NCBI RefSeq assembly: GCF_023559245.1
Contig: NZ_CP097462.1
Location: forward strand, 2,476,001-2,540,000
DNA from: Sphingomonas sp. KRR8
Lineage (GTDB): Bacteria > Pseudomonadota > Alphaproteobacteria > Sphingomonadales > Sphingomonadaceae
DNA: 64,000 bases
Direction: 5' to 3'
Shown here: positions 28,970 through 37,093 of the stretch, piece by piece
Layout of the letters: each line of letters opens with the position of its first letter
How positions within the stretch are numbered: the first letter of the stretch is position 1
Made by a program: the position numbers and the translations under genes
The notes under the pieces: generated by a model
Seen by the model: the letters and a program-made list of their open reading frames with translations, nothing else
Database searches by the model: none
Told to the model about the DNA's origin: nothing

Positions 28970-29326
28970 ATGTCGACCTCCGATTTCGCGCCCGACAATG
29001 ATCATGATGATTCGCCGGCGATGCTCCGCTATGGCGACCTGTTGATGGATCCCACCCGCTTCAAGGCCTGGCGCAACGGACGAACGATCCTGCTTAGCGC
29101 ACTGCAGGTGCAATTGCTGACGTTGATGATGGCGCGGCCAACCCATGTCTTCAGCCGCGAGGAACTGGAGCAGACACTGTGGCAGGGCCGTACGCTGGAG
29201 ATGGCGAACCTGCGGACCTGCTTTCGCCGCCTGCGACACGCGCTCAACGCACCGGGGGAAAGCGAGCTCATTTGTAATGTTCGTCAGCAGGGCTACGCGC
29301 TGAGCGCCGCCGAGAGCGCGCTCTAG
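28970..29326 (+). CDS. Orphan winged-helix (OmpR/PhoB-type) DNA-binding protein
   Basis: The 118-residue protein is essentially a lone Trans_reg_C winged helix: DLLMDPTRFKAWRNGRTILLSALQVQLLTLMM covers the N-terminal beta strands and first helix, FSREELEQTLWQGRT the second, and ANLRTCFRRLRHAL the recognition helix, followed by the wing LICNVRQQGYAL. There is no receiver domain and no membrane segment, so it cannot be phosphorylated as a classical response regulator. The start at 28970 is chosen; an in-frame TTG at 28952 is less likely. Its position, divergent from the TonB receptor, suggests local control. Confidence 0.75.
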   Translation: MSTSDFAPDNDHDDSPAMLRYGDLLMDPTRFKAWRNGRTILLSALQVQLLTLMMARPTHVFSREELEQTLWQGRTLEMANLRTCFRRLRHALNAPGESELICNVRQQGYALSAAESAL

Positions 29327-29358
29327 GCGACTGCGCACGCGCCCGCTACGCAGGCGCA

Positions 29359-30492
29359 ATGACCCTTGCCATCCGTCCGGTGACCACTACCGCCGACCGC
29401 CGCCGCTTCGTCGACTTCCTGTGGGACGTCTACAAGGACGACCCTTTCTGGGTGCCGCCCCTCAAGGACGAGGAACTCGGGCTGATCGACCCCAAGAAGA
29501 ACCCCTGGTTCGAGCATGCCGAAGCCGCGTTGTGGCTGGCGGAACGCGACGGCAAGGTGGTCGGGCGGGTGAGCGCCCAGGTCGACCAGCTGGTGCTCGA
29601 CCATATGGGCGCGGGCACCGGCCAGATCGGGATGTACGAGACGCTGGAGCAAGAGGCTGGGGCCAAGCTTCTGCAAACGGCGGAGCAGTGGCTGCGCGAC
29701 AAGGGCATGACCCGCGCGCTGGGCCCGATCAGCCTGTCAATCTGGGACCAGCCTGGCCTGCTGGTCGAGGGCTATGACGAGGCGCCGACCGCGATGATGG
29801 GCCATCACCGTCGCGAGTATAAGGGCTGGTGGGAAGCGGCCGGCTACGGGAAGGCCAAGGACCTCTACACCTACGAGCTCGACATCCGGATCGAATATCC
29901 GCCGATCCTCAATCGCCTGATCGACAGCGGGAAGCGCAATCCGCGGATCCGGCTGCGCCAAGTCGACAAGAGTCGGTTCGACGAGGAGGCTAGGCTGATC
30001 CTCAATCTTCTGAACGACGCCTGGTCGGACAATTGGGGCTTCGTGCCCCTCACCCCGGCCGAGATCGCCTACGCCGGCAAGAAATTGAAGCCGATCATCT
30101 TCGAGGACCTGGTGGTGGTGGCGGAGGTGGACGGCGTGCCCAAGGCGTTCATGATCACCATCCCCGACATCAACGAGCTGATCCGCGACCTGGACGGCCG
30201 GCTGTTCCCGTTCGGTTGGGCCAAGCTGCTGTGGCGCCTCAGAAAGCCGCGAGTGAAGCGGATGCGCGTTCCGTTGATGGGCGTGACCCGGGACCTGCAG
30301 GGCAGCCGCCAGGCCGGCCAGCTGGCCTTCATGATGATCGAGCACTGCCGCCAGGCCAGCGTCAACGTCTATGGCGCGACACACGGCGAGTTCGGCTGGG
30401 TGCTGGATGACAACCAGGGCATGATCTCGATCGCGCAGTTGCCGGGCGCATGGGTCAACAAGATCTACCGGATCTACGAAAAGGCGCTGTAG
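29359..30492 (+). CDS. Large GNAT-fold acyltransferase-like protein
   Basis: This 377-residue protein belongs to a family frequent in alphaproteobacteria and often labelled N-acetyltransferase. It opens IRPVTTTADRRRFVDFLWDVY and has DDPFWVPPLKDEE, KNPWFEHAEAALWLAERDGKVVGRVSAQ and a second half with AWSDNWGFVPLTPAEIAYA, then PFGWAKLLWRLR and SRQAGQLAFMMIEHCRQAS. The two halves look like two GNAT units. It has no signal peptide or membrane segment. Bacterial ceramide synthase of Caulobacter is also a GNAT-superfamily protein, so a lipid acyltransferase role is possible, but this is only a hypothesis. Confidence 0.65.
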   Translation: MTLAIRPVTTTADRRRFVDFLWDVYKDDPFWVPPLKDEELGLIDPKKNPWFEHAEAALWLAERDGKVVGRVSAQVDQLVLDHMGAGTGQIGMYETLEQEAGAKLLQTAEQWLRDKGMTRALGPISLSIWDQPGLLVEGYDEAPTAMMGHHRREYKGWWEAAGYGKAKDLYTYELDIRIEYPPILNRLIDSGKRNPRIRLRQVDKSRFDEEARLILNLLNDAWSDNWGFVPLTPAEIAYAGKKLKPIIFEDLVVVAEVDGVPKAFMITIPDINELIRDLDGRLFPFGWAKLLWRLRKPRVKRMRVPLMGVTRDLQGSRQAGQLAFMMIEHCRQASVNVYGATHGEFGWVLDDNQGMISIAQLPGAWVNKIYRIYEKAL

Positions 30493-30520
30493 GTGCCGGC
30501 GTAGACCCGGCCTCCTTAGC

Positions 30521-32476
30521 TTACGCTGCCTGACCCTGATCGTGCTGCGGCGGGTTGCGCTGGAGGGCGGTGGCAACCGCCTGCGCGAGGCCGCTGACGG
30601 TGAACGGCTTGCGCAGCAGCTCATGGCCGACGAGGTCCTCGCTCTCGCCCTCACCAACGTATCCCGTGACGAACAGGATGGCGGTCCGCTGGCAGCGCGA
30701 TTTGATCTCGCGGACCAGTTCGGGCCCGGTCATCTCGGGCATGATCACGTCGGAGATGACGAGGTCGAACGGCTGGCTGTCGAACAGGCGAATGGCGTCG
30801 GCCCCGCCCTCGCAGGCCACCGGTTCGTAACCCAGGTCCTCGAGCGCGCCCATGGTCGCGGCGCGCACCCGTGGGTCGTCCTCTACCAGCAGGATGCGAG
30901 CGCCCGGAACGCTGGGATCGACCGAGTCGCGCTGGTTCATCGCCGGGTGCATCCTTACCTCGGCCGACGCTCCGGCTGCCCTGGGCAGGAGGATGGCGAC
31001 GGTCGTGCCCACGCCTACGACGCTGTCGATCGTCACTTCCCCGCCCGACTGATGGGCAAAGCCGAAGATCTGCGACAAGCCTAGGCCGGTACCCTTTCCA
31101 ACTTCTTTCGTCGTGAAAAAGGGCTCGAACGCGCGCTCGATCACCTCGGGTGTCATGCCGCTGCCGGTGTCCGTGACGGAGAAACGGACATAGTCGCCCG
31201 CCGGGAGTTCACCGACTTCCCCGGCGCCAAGCGAGACATTCTCCGTCCTGATGGTGAGGTCTCCGACACCCTCCATCGCATCACGGCCATTGACCGCGAG
31301 ATTGAGGATCGCATTCTCCAGCTGGTGCGGGTCGACGAAAACGGGCGAGCCGCCCGCCACGGTTTCGACCTTCACCCGGATGCGCTCGCCAAGCGTGCGG
31401 TCGAGCAGGTCGGACATCCCGGACACCAGCTCGCCCGCGTCGACCCGGACCGGCAGCAACGGCTCGGCGCGGGCGAAGGACAGCAGGCGGCGGGTCAATG
31501 CGGCGGCGCGGGTGGCGCCTTCCATGGCGTTGGTGAGGTGCAGCAGCACCTCGCTGCGAGGGCCGTTCAGCCGGCGCCGCGCGAGGTCGAGGCCGCCGAC
31601 CACCACCGCGAGCATGTTGTTGAAGTCGTGCGCGATCCCGCCCGTGAGCTGGCCGACCGCCTCCATCTTTTGCACTTGGCGAAGCTGGGCCTCGGCGGCT
31701 TCGCGCTCTTCAGCCTCGGCTTTCAGTGCCTGATAGGCCGCGCTCAACTCCTGCGTGCGCAGCGCGACCGCGTCCTCGAGCGTGTCGGCTTCGCGGCGGG
31801 CCCGCAGGTTCTCGCGCCAGATCTGGGTGGCGAGCAGCCCCAGCGTGATCGCCATGATCCCGCCGAAAATCCCGAGCCATGACAGATAGTCGGTCAGCCG
31901 GTCGGCGCGGCCAGAGAAGATCTGGGTCTGGCGCATCGACCTGCGGAGGACGTTGCGCTCCGCCGTGGCGATTTCGGCCAGCTTGGCGCGCAGTTCGGGG
32001 CCGGTGGCGGAGCGGCTGGCCGCATAATAAAGCGGAACGCCGCCCTGCTCCTGCTTGGCAGAGGCGGCCTTGGCGGCGGCGCCCAGTTCCAGTCCGCGCT
32101 CATTGTACAGCGCCTCCAGCTCCGTCACTCGGATCCGTTGCTCGGGGTCCCGCTTCACCAGGCTGTGAAGCTGGCTGAGCTGATAGCCCGCAAGTCGCCA
32201 CTGGTCGGCGTAGATGGCGCCCGTGCCCTGGTCGGACGTGTCTTCGTCGAGCACGAACCGGCCAAGCGCGGCCTCCGACCGCGAAAGGGTCGCGTCGAGC
32301 GAGCGGACCAGCAGGGTCACGTCATAGGCGTGGCGCTCACCGGCAAGGGCCGTGTCGCGCGCCTGGTTGGCGAGAGTGACGAGCAGCACCATGCCGAGCA
32401 GGATCAGCGTGGCGATCAGTGCTCCCGCCGCGATACCGCCCCGGCGCCAGTCGAAGCCATTCCCCTCAGGCGTCAT
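30521..32476 (-). CDS. Hybrid sensor histidine kinase with C-terminal receiver
   Basis: The 651-residue protein has two membrane helices (about 14-36 and 199-217) bracketing a periplasmic helical sensor of the CHASE3 kind, a coiled-coil linker with a HisKA box (GQLTGGIAHDFNNML, His about 283), an HATPase domain (N box, DTGSGMTPE, GKGTGLGLSQIFG) and a C-terminal receiver (ILLVEDD, phospho-Asp in LVISDVIMPEMTG). So it signals by an internal phosphorelay and would need a separate histidine phosphotransfer protein or act as its own regulator. The start at 32476 is chosen over 32497. No response regulator gene is adjacent. Confidence 0.92.
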   Translation of the reverse strand: MTPEGNGFDWRRGGIAAGALIATLILLGMVLLVTLANQARDTALAGERHAYDVTLLVRSLDATLSRSEAALGRFVLDEDTSDQGTGAIYADQWRLAGYQLSQLHSLVKRDPEQRIRVTELEALYNERGLELGAAAKAASAKQEQGGVPLYYAASRSATGPELRAKLAEIATAERNVLRRSMRQTQIFSGRADRLTDYLSWLGIFGGIMAITLGLLATQIWRENLRARREADTLEDAVALRTQELSAAYQALKAEAEEREAAEAQLRQVQKMEAVGQLTGGIAHDFNNMLAVVVGGLDLARRRLNGPRSEVLLHLTNAMEGATRAAALTRRLLSFARAEPLLPVRVDAGELVSGMSDLLDRTLGERIRVKVETVAGGSPVFVDPHQLENAILNLAVNGRDAMEGVGDLTIRTENVSLGAGEVGELPAGDYVRFSVTDTGSGMTPEVIERAFEPFFTTKEVGKGTGLGLSQIFGFAHQSGGEVTIDSVVGVGTTVAILLPRAAGASAEVRMHPAMNQRDSVDPSVPGARILLVEDDPRVRAATMGALEDLGYEPVACEGGADAIRLFDSQPFDLVISDVIMPEMTGPELVREIKSRCQRTAILFVTGYVGEGESEDLVGHELLRKPFTVSGLAQAVATALQRNPPQHDQGQAA

Positions 32477-32548
32477 GCAGCCGACTCTAGGCGGCACGAC
32501 TCGCCTGCGCTACCCCTCCGTTCAGCCAGAAGGTGCTAAACAGCGGCG

Positions 32549-33787
32549 ATGCGCACGATTTTGCTACTGATCCTGGCGATGCTGGCGGTGCCGGCGCTTG
32601 CCGCCGACCCGCACGTGCAAAGCCCGGCAGAGGCACTTGCGTTCGATGCGGCGAGCTACGCCACTGCGCACCAGGTCAGTCCTGACGAAGGATTGCGCCG
32701 ACTGCGGCTGCAATTGGCGAGCATTGGAGCAGCCGACCGCCTGCGGGTCCAGTTTGCCGACCGTCTGGCGGGCCTGTTCGTCGAGCACCAGCCCGACTGG
32801 CACCTGGTGGTGCTGCTGACCGGAGAGATGCCGTCGACCCGGCTGCTGATGCCGTCGGGAGGAATGCAGGTCCCCGTCGAGCTGCGTGGCGGCGCTGGCG
32901 CGACCCGCGCGGCAGTGCTGGCGGCGCTCGATGCCCACCGCAGCGCCCTGTCGACGGCGGTTCCAGGCATTCGCGGAATGGGCGCGGATCCGCGCAACGG
33001 CACGCTGCTGGTGTTCCAGCGCGCCGCGAATGCGGTCGAGCCCGTGGCGGCGACGGAAGCGCGGCTGACTGCCATCGCCGGCGTTCCGGTGCGGGTCAGG
33101 CTGATCAGCGGGACCATCGCCAACGCCTCGGCCAACGGCGGCGGGCGGGTGGTCGGTCCTCAGGGCGGGCACAATTACGTCTGCACCACCGGCTTCGTGG
33201 TCACTGCGGGCAACAACCGCGCCATCACCACGGCGGCGCACTGCCCCGACCAGTTGACCTATCGCGGACCGGACGGCGAGGAGCGGTTGCTGACCATGGT
33301 CGGCAGCTGGGGCGCCGGCGCCCGCGACGTGCAGGTGATGGCCGGCAGCGGACCCGGCTCGGCCCTGTTCTTCGCCGACACCGCCAAGACGATCGCCCGG
33401 CCGGTGAGCGGGTGGCTGACCCGGCCGATGACTCGCGCGGGCGACTGGGTGTGCAAGCGCGGCGAATTGTCGGGCGCGAGCTGCGCCGAGGTCGAGCTGA
33501 CCGACTTCGCGCCGCCCGGGGAGCTGTGCGGCGGGCTCTGCTCCGCCAGCTGGGTAACCGTGCAGGGGCCGGTGTGCAGCAAGGGCGACAGCGGCGCGCC
33601 GGTATTCATCGGCACCACCGCCCTGGGCCTGCTCAAGGGCGGCGCCTTTGTCGAGAACAACGGCTGCGCCTTCTATTATTACATGAGCCTGGATTATCTG
33701 CCCGGCGAGTGGCGCGTGGTGCGCAGCGCGCCCGACGCGCCCGACGCGCTCACGCCGGCAGTGGCGAGCGGCGGGACGACTCCGTAG
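32549..33787 (+). CDS. Secreted trypsin-like (S1) serine protease with large propeptide
   Basis: The 412-residue preproprotein has a signal peptide (ILLLILAMLAVPALA), a roughly 170-residue alpha/beta propeptide and a chymotrypsin-fold domain. The triad is visible: His231 in TTAAHC, Asp260 in AGARDVQVM and Ser348 in SKGDSGAPV. Six cysteines in the catalytic part could make three disulfides. The layout is that of alpha-lytic-protease relatives, where the propeptide guides folding and is then cut off. It is divergent from the hybrid kinase gene at 30521-32476. Confidence 0.85.
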   Translation: MRTILLLILAMLAVPALAADPHVQSPAEALAFDAASYATAHQVSPDEGLRRLRLQLASIGAADRLRVQFADRLAGLFVEHQPDWHLVVLLTGEMPSTRLLMPSGGMQVPVELRGGAGATRAAVLAALDAHRSALSTAVPGIRGMGADPRNGTLLVFQRAANAVEPVAATEARLTAIAGVPVRVRLISGTIANASANGGGRVVGPQGGHNYVCTTGFVVTAGNNRAITTAAHCPDQLTYRGPDGEERLLTMVGSWGAGARDVQVMAGSGPGSALFFADTAKTIARPVSGWLTRPMTRAGDWVCKRGELSGASCAEVELTDFAPPGELCGGLCSASWVTVQGPVCSKGDSGAPVFIGTTALGLLKGGAFVENNGCAFYYYMSLDYLPGEWRVVRSAPDAPDALTPAVASGGTTP

Positions 33788-34089
33788 TCGTTGCGACAGT
33801 CTGGCCGGAAGGGGGCACCTGCCGGCGTCAGATGAAAAGGCGGATGGTCCGGGTCACGAAGTTTCCATGGTGAGGCCCGTTTCCGGGGACGACGGCAAGG
33901 AACTTTTCGCCTGATTTGCGCCAATCGCGCGCCTCAGCGCCGAAGTTTCCAAGTTTCCCTCCTGTGACCCTCGCCCGGAGCGCCGCGAGTGCTCGTTTGC
34001 GGCCCTTCAGGGGAATGCGATTGTCAAAGACCCGGACGGCCCGCAACGGCAGCGAAGCAACCGTAATCCTATTGTTCAAGGGCTATTTG
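33788..34089. other. Noncoding stretch before repeat A
   Basis: About 300 bases between the protease gene and the first 30-bp palindrome. The open frames here are short and not supported. The sequence 33835-34075 looks like a dispersed intergenic element of sphingomonads to me, but I cannot test that. I see no clear promoter or terminator. Confidence 0.4.
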
Positions 34090-34119
34090 AATGTCTGCTT
34101 TGGGTGGAAAGCAGACGTT
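34090..34119. repeat. 30-bp quasi-palindrome, copy A
   Basis: AATGTCTGCTTT (34090-34101) pairs with AAAGCAGACGTT (34108-34119) across a GGGTGG loop, with a single G-T wobble. Related copies lie at 34372-34401 and 35449-35478. It ends 20 bases before the small gene at 34140. Confidence 0.8.
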
Positions 34120-34139
34120 CGGTATGCGACGGTCGCGAG

Positions 34140-34373
34140 ATGGATGGATCAGAACTTCGGGCGGCGTTGCAAGCGGAGGGCATCCGACCCGATGCCTGCG
34201 ACTTGTCGGGCGAAGGCAAGAGCGAGGCCTACGTGCTTCGAGAGGAGCCGTTCGGCTGGTCCGTGTTCTACAGCGAGCGCGGGATGGAGCAGGACACGCG
34301 GACGTTCGGTAGCGAAACTGAAGCGTGCGATTTTCTGCTTACTAAGCTGAGGGCTGATCCAACGACGCGCTAA
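34140..34373 (+). CDS. Small protein of unknown function between repeats A and B
   Basis: A 77-residue protein starting MDGSELRAALQAEGIRPD. It looks like a compact alpha/beta fold: an N-terminal helix, a strand EAYVLREEPFGWSVFYSERG, then a helix with TEACDFLLTKLRADPTTR. No signal peptide, no cysteine pairs of note. I recognise this pattern from small proteins of unknown role in other bacteria (some of which are annotated as immunity-like), but I cannot assign a function. The start at 34140 has no strong ribosome site. Its TAA lies inside repeat B. GC content is lower than that of the flanking core genes. Confidence 0.6.
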   Translation: MDGSELRAALQAEGIRPDACDLSGEGKSEAYVLREEPFGWSVFYSERGMEQDTRTFGSETEACDFLLTKLRADPTTR

Positions 34374-34401
34374 TGTCCGCAATGGGTCGAAAGCAGACAT
34401 T
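34372..34401. repeat. 30-bp quasi-palindrome, copy B
   Basis: It starts AATGTCCGC and ends AAAGCAGACATT around a GGGTCG centre. The left arm has three mismatches to the right arm. It differs from copy C by one base only. The stop codon of the small gene overlaps its first bases. Confidence 0.78.
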
Positions 34402-34424
34402 CGCTGTGGCGCGCTGTGATAAGG

Positions 34425-34464
34425 AAAAGCCCCCGCGTCCTTGATCTGGAAGCGGGGGCTTTTT
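34425..34464. terminator. Bidirectional hairpin terminator
   Basis: AAAAGCCCCCGC (34425-34436) pairs with GCGGGGGCTTTT (from 34452), giving T-runs on both strands. It stops transcripts from the small gene (rightward) and, if needed, from the minus-strand gene at 34558. The loop resembles that of the hairpin at 35406-35434. Confidence 0.85.
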
Positions 34465-34557
34465 GCTGGCAAGCTGACAGTCTTGCGCTTGAAGCTCAGC
34501 GGCTTTTGACTGACAGGCTTATCGCTTCCCGTGTCGAATACTTCGAAGACAGTAGCG

Positions 34558-35259
34558 TCAGCACCGGATGATGTCGCTCTCCTGAGCTGCGCGGACCACT
34601 CTCCCCGACTTGTGATCTTGGGCAACGACAATCGTTGGAGCGTTCGGGCTAAGGCAGGTGAGCTGCGCCACCTGAGTCATCGCGGGTATGGCTCCCGCTG
34701 AATTCGTCGTGAGATCGCCCAGTCGGATCGGATGAGAATTGTAATAGTCAGGGCTCGACACCCAGAATGAAACAAGGGCATTAGGAGAGAAGCCGCGAAG
34801 TTGAGCGCGCATCCGCTTCTCGAGTTGATTAGCCCTATCGGTCCAAACATCTACTTCGCCCGTCGGAAGTCCCGACGGTTTGACTAACCCGAGCACGGCT
34901 TTGCCATTTTCGTCGCGTGCCGTGTCTCGGCTGGTGCCAGAGACGCAGACGTGATCGGAAGGTCTCGCTTCACGCCAGACGAAGGGGGAGCGGCAGGTGT
35001 CGGCCCCGTAGTTTCCGCCACCCGGTTGCCTACGCGTAGCTTGTAGATCGTTTTCCGTTTTGACGGCTTGTCGTCTCTTAAGTGAGACGCAAACAAAGTC
35101 CTGCGGAAATGCCTCTCGCCAAACTAGTCCTGCTTTGCAGGTGTACGGTCCACTAGGGAGCGGCTGAGCAATGACAGGCGCGCTTAAAGCTAATCCTAGT
35201 GGCAGAACGCTAAGAGCTATCGATGCTCCGATAGCAACCCTGACCCGCGTAAACGTCAT
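34558..35259 (-). CDS. Secreted protein with two C-x(n)-VWREA repeats
   Basis: The 233-residue protein has a signal peptide (ASIALSVLPLGLALSAPVIAQ). Two copies of one motif follow: C-x-AGLVWREAFPQDFVCVS at about residues 41-58 and C-x-SPFVWREARPSDHVCVS at about 89-106, each with a pair of cysteines that may form a disulfide, followed by R-rich linkers ending in EN. Similar VWREA-D-VCV repeats occur in secreted proteins of other bacteria. The C-terminal half is a beta-rich domain of unknown type with two cysteines. GC and codon use are lower than around it, which suggests transfer. Confidence 0.7.
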   Translation of the reverse strand: MTFTRVRVAIGASIALSVLPLGLALSAPVIAQPLPSGPYTCKAGLVWREAFPQDFVCVSLKRRQAVKTENDLQATRRQPGGGNYGADTCRSPFVWREARPSDHVCVSGTSRDTARDENGKAVLGLVKPSGLPTGEVDVWTDRANQLEKRMRAQLRGFSPNALVSFWVSSPDYYNSHPIRLGDLTTNSAGAIPAMTQVAQLTCLSPNAPTIVVAQDHKSGRVVRAAQESDIIRC

Positions 35260-35405
35260 GATCCATCTCCCTTTGAAGAGTGAGGTACCCTACGTGCGAC
35301 TCCGGCAACTAGGCGCGACTATCCCTCAATCGTTAAAGCTTCGCAATGACTTGTATTCAGATCATCAACACAGCGCATTGCCACAGGTTTTGTGCAGATC
35401 GAAGA

Positions 35406-35434
35406 AGCCCCGCCTCCTGGTCTGGAACGGGGCT
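35406..35434. terminator. Hairpin related to the 34425 terminator
   Basis: AGCCCCG (35406-35412) pairs with CGGGGCT (35428-35434). The loop CCTCCTGGTCTGGAA is close to the loop of the hairpin at 34425-34464. The 325-bp space 35260-35584 holds this hairpin, repeat C and the promoter of the minus-strand gene; I see no gene there. Confidence 0.6.
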
Positions 35435-35448
35435 ACTTTCGTCGCGTG

Positions 35449-35478
35449 AATGTCCGCAATGGGTCGATAGCAGACATT
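35449..35478. repeat. 30-bp quasi-palindrome, copy C
   Basis: AATGTCCGCAATGGG then TCGATAGCAGACATT, identical to copy B except for one A-to-T change. Same orientation as copies A and B on the plus strand. Confidence 0.78.
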
Positions 35479-35584
35479 AAGGCTCCTGGCTTGAACGAGG
35501 TCGCGCGCATGGCTGGGCGGGCGACCGCCAGAAGTTCGGCGGGGCGGGTTGCGGGTTGGGCCGGTGCGGGTATGAGCTTGGCCG

Positions 35585-37036
35585 GTGAGTGCATCCATCG
35601 TGATCGGGGCGACGCCCAGCGGCGCCGACGTCACCGTCGACATCGAGGAACTGCTGGCCACCCGCTTGCTCGTCCAGGGCAATAGCGGGTCGGGCAAGTC
35701 GCACCTGCTGCGCCGGCTGCTCGAGGAGAGCGCCGGGCTGGTGCAACAGATCGTGATCGATCCGGAGGGCGATTTCGTTACCCTGGCCGAGCCGTTCGGC
35801 CATGTGGTGGTCGACGGCGCGGGCCTCAGCGATGCGGAGGTCAGCAGCATCGCCGCGCGCGTTCGGCAGCATCGCGTGTCGGTGGTGCTGGCGCTCGACG
35901 GGCTGGAAGTCGACAACCAGATGCGCTGCGCCGCGCGGTTCCTGGCGGGGCTGTTCGATGCCCCGCGCGAGCAATGGTATCCCGCCATGGTGGTGGTCGA
36001 CGAGGCGCAGCTGTTCGCGCCGGCGGCGGCGGGCGAGGTCAGCGACGATGCGCGGCGGGTCTCGCTGGCGGCGATGACCAACCTGATGTGCCGGGGCCGC
36101 AAGCGCGGGCTGGCCGGCGTGATCGCGACCCAGCGGCTGGCGAAGCTCGCCAAGAATGTCGCCGCCGAGGCCTCCAACTTCCTGATGGGCCGGACCTTCC
36201 TCGACATCGACATGGCGCGGGCGGCCGACCTGCTCGGCATGGAGCGGCGCCAGGCGGAGCAGATCCGCGATCTTGAGCGGGGCCACTTCCTGGGACTGGG
36301 TCCGGCGGTCAGCCGGCGCCCGGTCGCAGTGCGGATCGGGACGGTGAGAACGGCGACAAGGGGCGGGGCCCATGCGCTGATGCCGCTGCCCGACGTCGCG
36401 AAGAATGACATGCAGGCGCTGCTGCTGGCGGCCGAGCCAGAGGCTGAGCCGGTCATCCGGGCTCCCGACCCACCGCCGCCCTCCGCGGAAGTGCTGATCG
36501 AGCAGATTGCCGGGCAGGCCGTTCCGGCGACTGTCGAGCCCGAGCCCGACCTGTTCGCGCCCGACCATGGCGAAGCGCTGGCCGCCATCCTCGCCGACAT
36601 GGCGGCGGAGGAGGGGAGCACCTTTCAGCCGCTGCCGTCGCTGTACCAGGACTTTTCCGTGCGGGCGCGGATGAAGGGGCTGACCGGGCGCGAGCTCGAC
36701 CTTGACGCATTCCGGCGCCGCTTCGCCATGGCGGCGGCGGGGATCGCCGACCCGGCGGATCCGCAGTGGGACGCGGTGTTGCGCTCGGCGGCGGCGGTGC
36801 CGGACGACCTGCTCGGCCCTTATCTGCTGATCGCGCGGGCGGCGCAGCTGGGAGAGGATTGCCCCGACGACGGGCGCCTGGCGCAGATCTACGGCACCAG
36901 CTCGCCCGGACGGATCCGGCGTCTGATCGAGCATCTGGAGAAGCTCGGGCTGATCGTTCTGCGGACCGATTTCGGCGGGCGCCGGTCGATCGGCATTCCG
37001 GCGCTGGGGCTGAGCACGGCGCCGACCGCGGCCTGA
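35585..37036 (+). CDS. HerA-like ATPase (DUF87)
   Basis: The 483-residue protein is a FtsK/HerA-superfamily ATPase. Walker A is GNSGSGKSHLLRRL near residue 35, Walker B is MVVVDEAQLFAP near 137, and CRGRKRGLAGVIATQRLAKL holds the sensor and arginine region. A Pro/Glu linker (about 285-320) leads to a C-terminal winged-helix-like region (DGRLAQIYGTSSPGRIRRLIEHLEKLGLI). Such ATPases pump DNA or act in repair; no NurA nuclease is next to it, so the role is open. The start is a GTG at 35585 directly after the repeat region. Confidence 0.8.
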   Translation: MSASIVIGATPSGADVTVDIEELLATRLLVQGNSGSGKSHLLRRLLEESAGLVQQIVIDPEGDFVTLAEPFGHVVVDGAGLSDAEVSSIAARVRQHRVSVVLALDGLEVDNQMRCAARFLAGLFDAPREQWYPAMVVVDEAQLFAPAAAGEVSDDARRVSLAAMTNLMCRGRKRGLAGVIATQRLAKLAKNVAAEASNFLMGRTFLDIDMARAADLLGMERRQAEQIRDLERGHFLGLGPAVSRRPVAVRIGTVRTATRGGAHALMPLPDVAKNDMQALLLAAEPEAEPVIRAPDPPPPSAEVLIEQIAGQAVPATVEPEPDLFAPDHGEALAAILADMAAEEGSTFQPLPSLYQDFSVRARMKGLTGRELDLDAFRRRFAMAAAGIADPADPQWDAVLRSAAAVPDDLLGPYLLIARAAQLGEDCPDDGRLAQIYGTSSPGRIRRLIEHLEKLGLIVLRTDFGGRRSIGIPALGLSTAPTAA

Positions 37037-37093
37037 CGAGGCGGTTGACCGGCGGGCGGCGACCGTGGCAAGCGGCCAGCGCGCGCAAGGCGT

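Noticed and set aside
33828..34079. 83-residue minus-strand frame in the region after the protease gene
   Set aside because: No ribosome site, biased composition and position in what looks like a repeated intergenic sequence; not kept as a gene.
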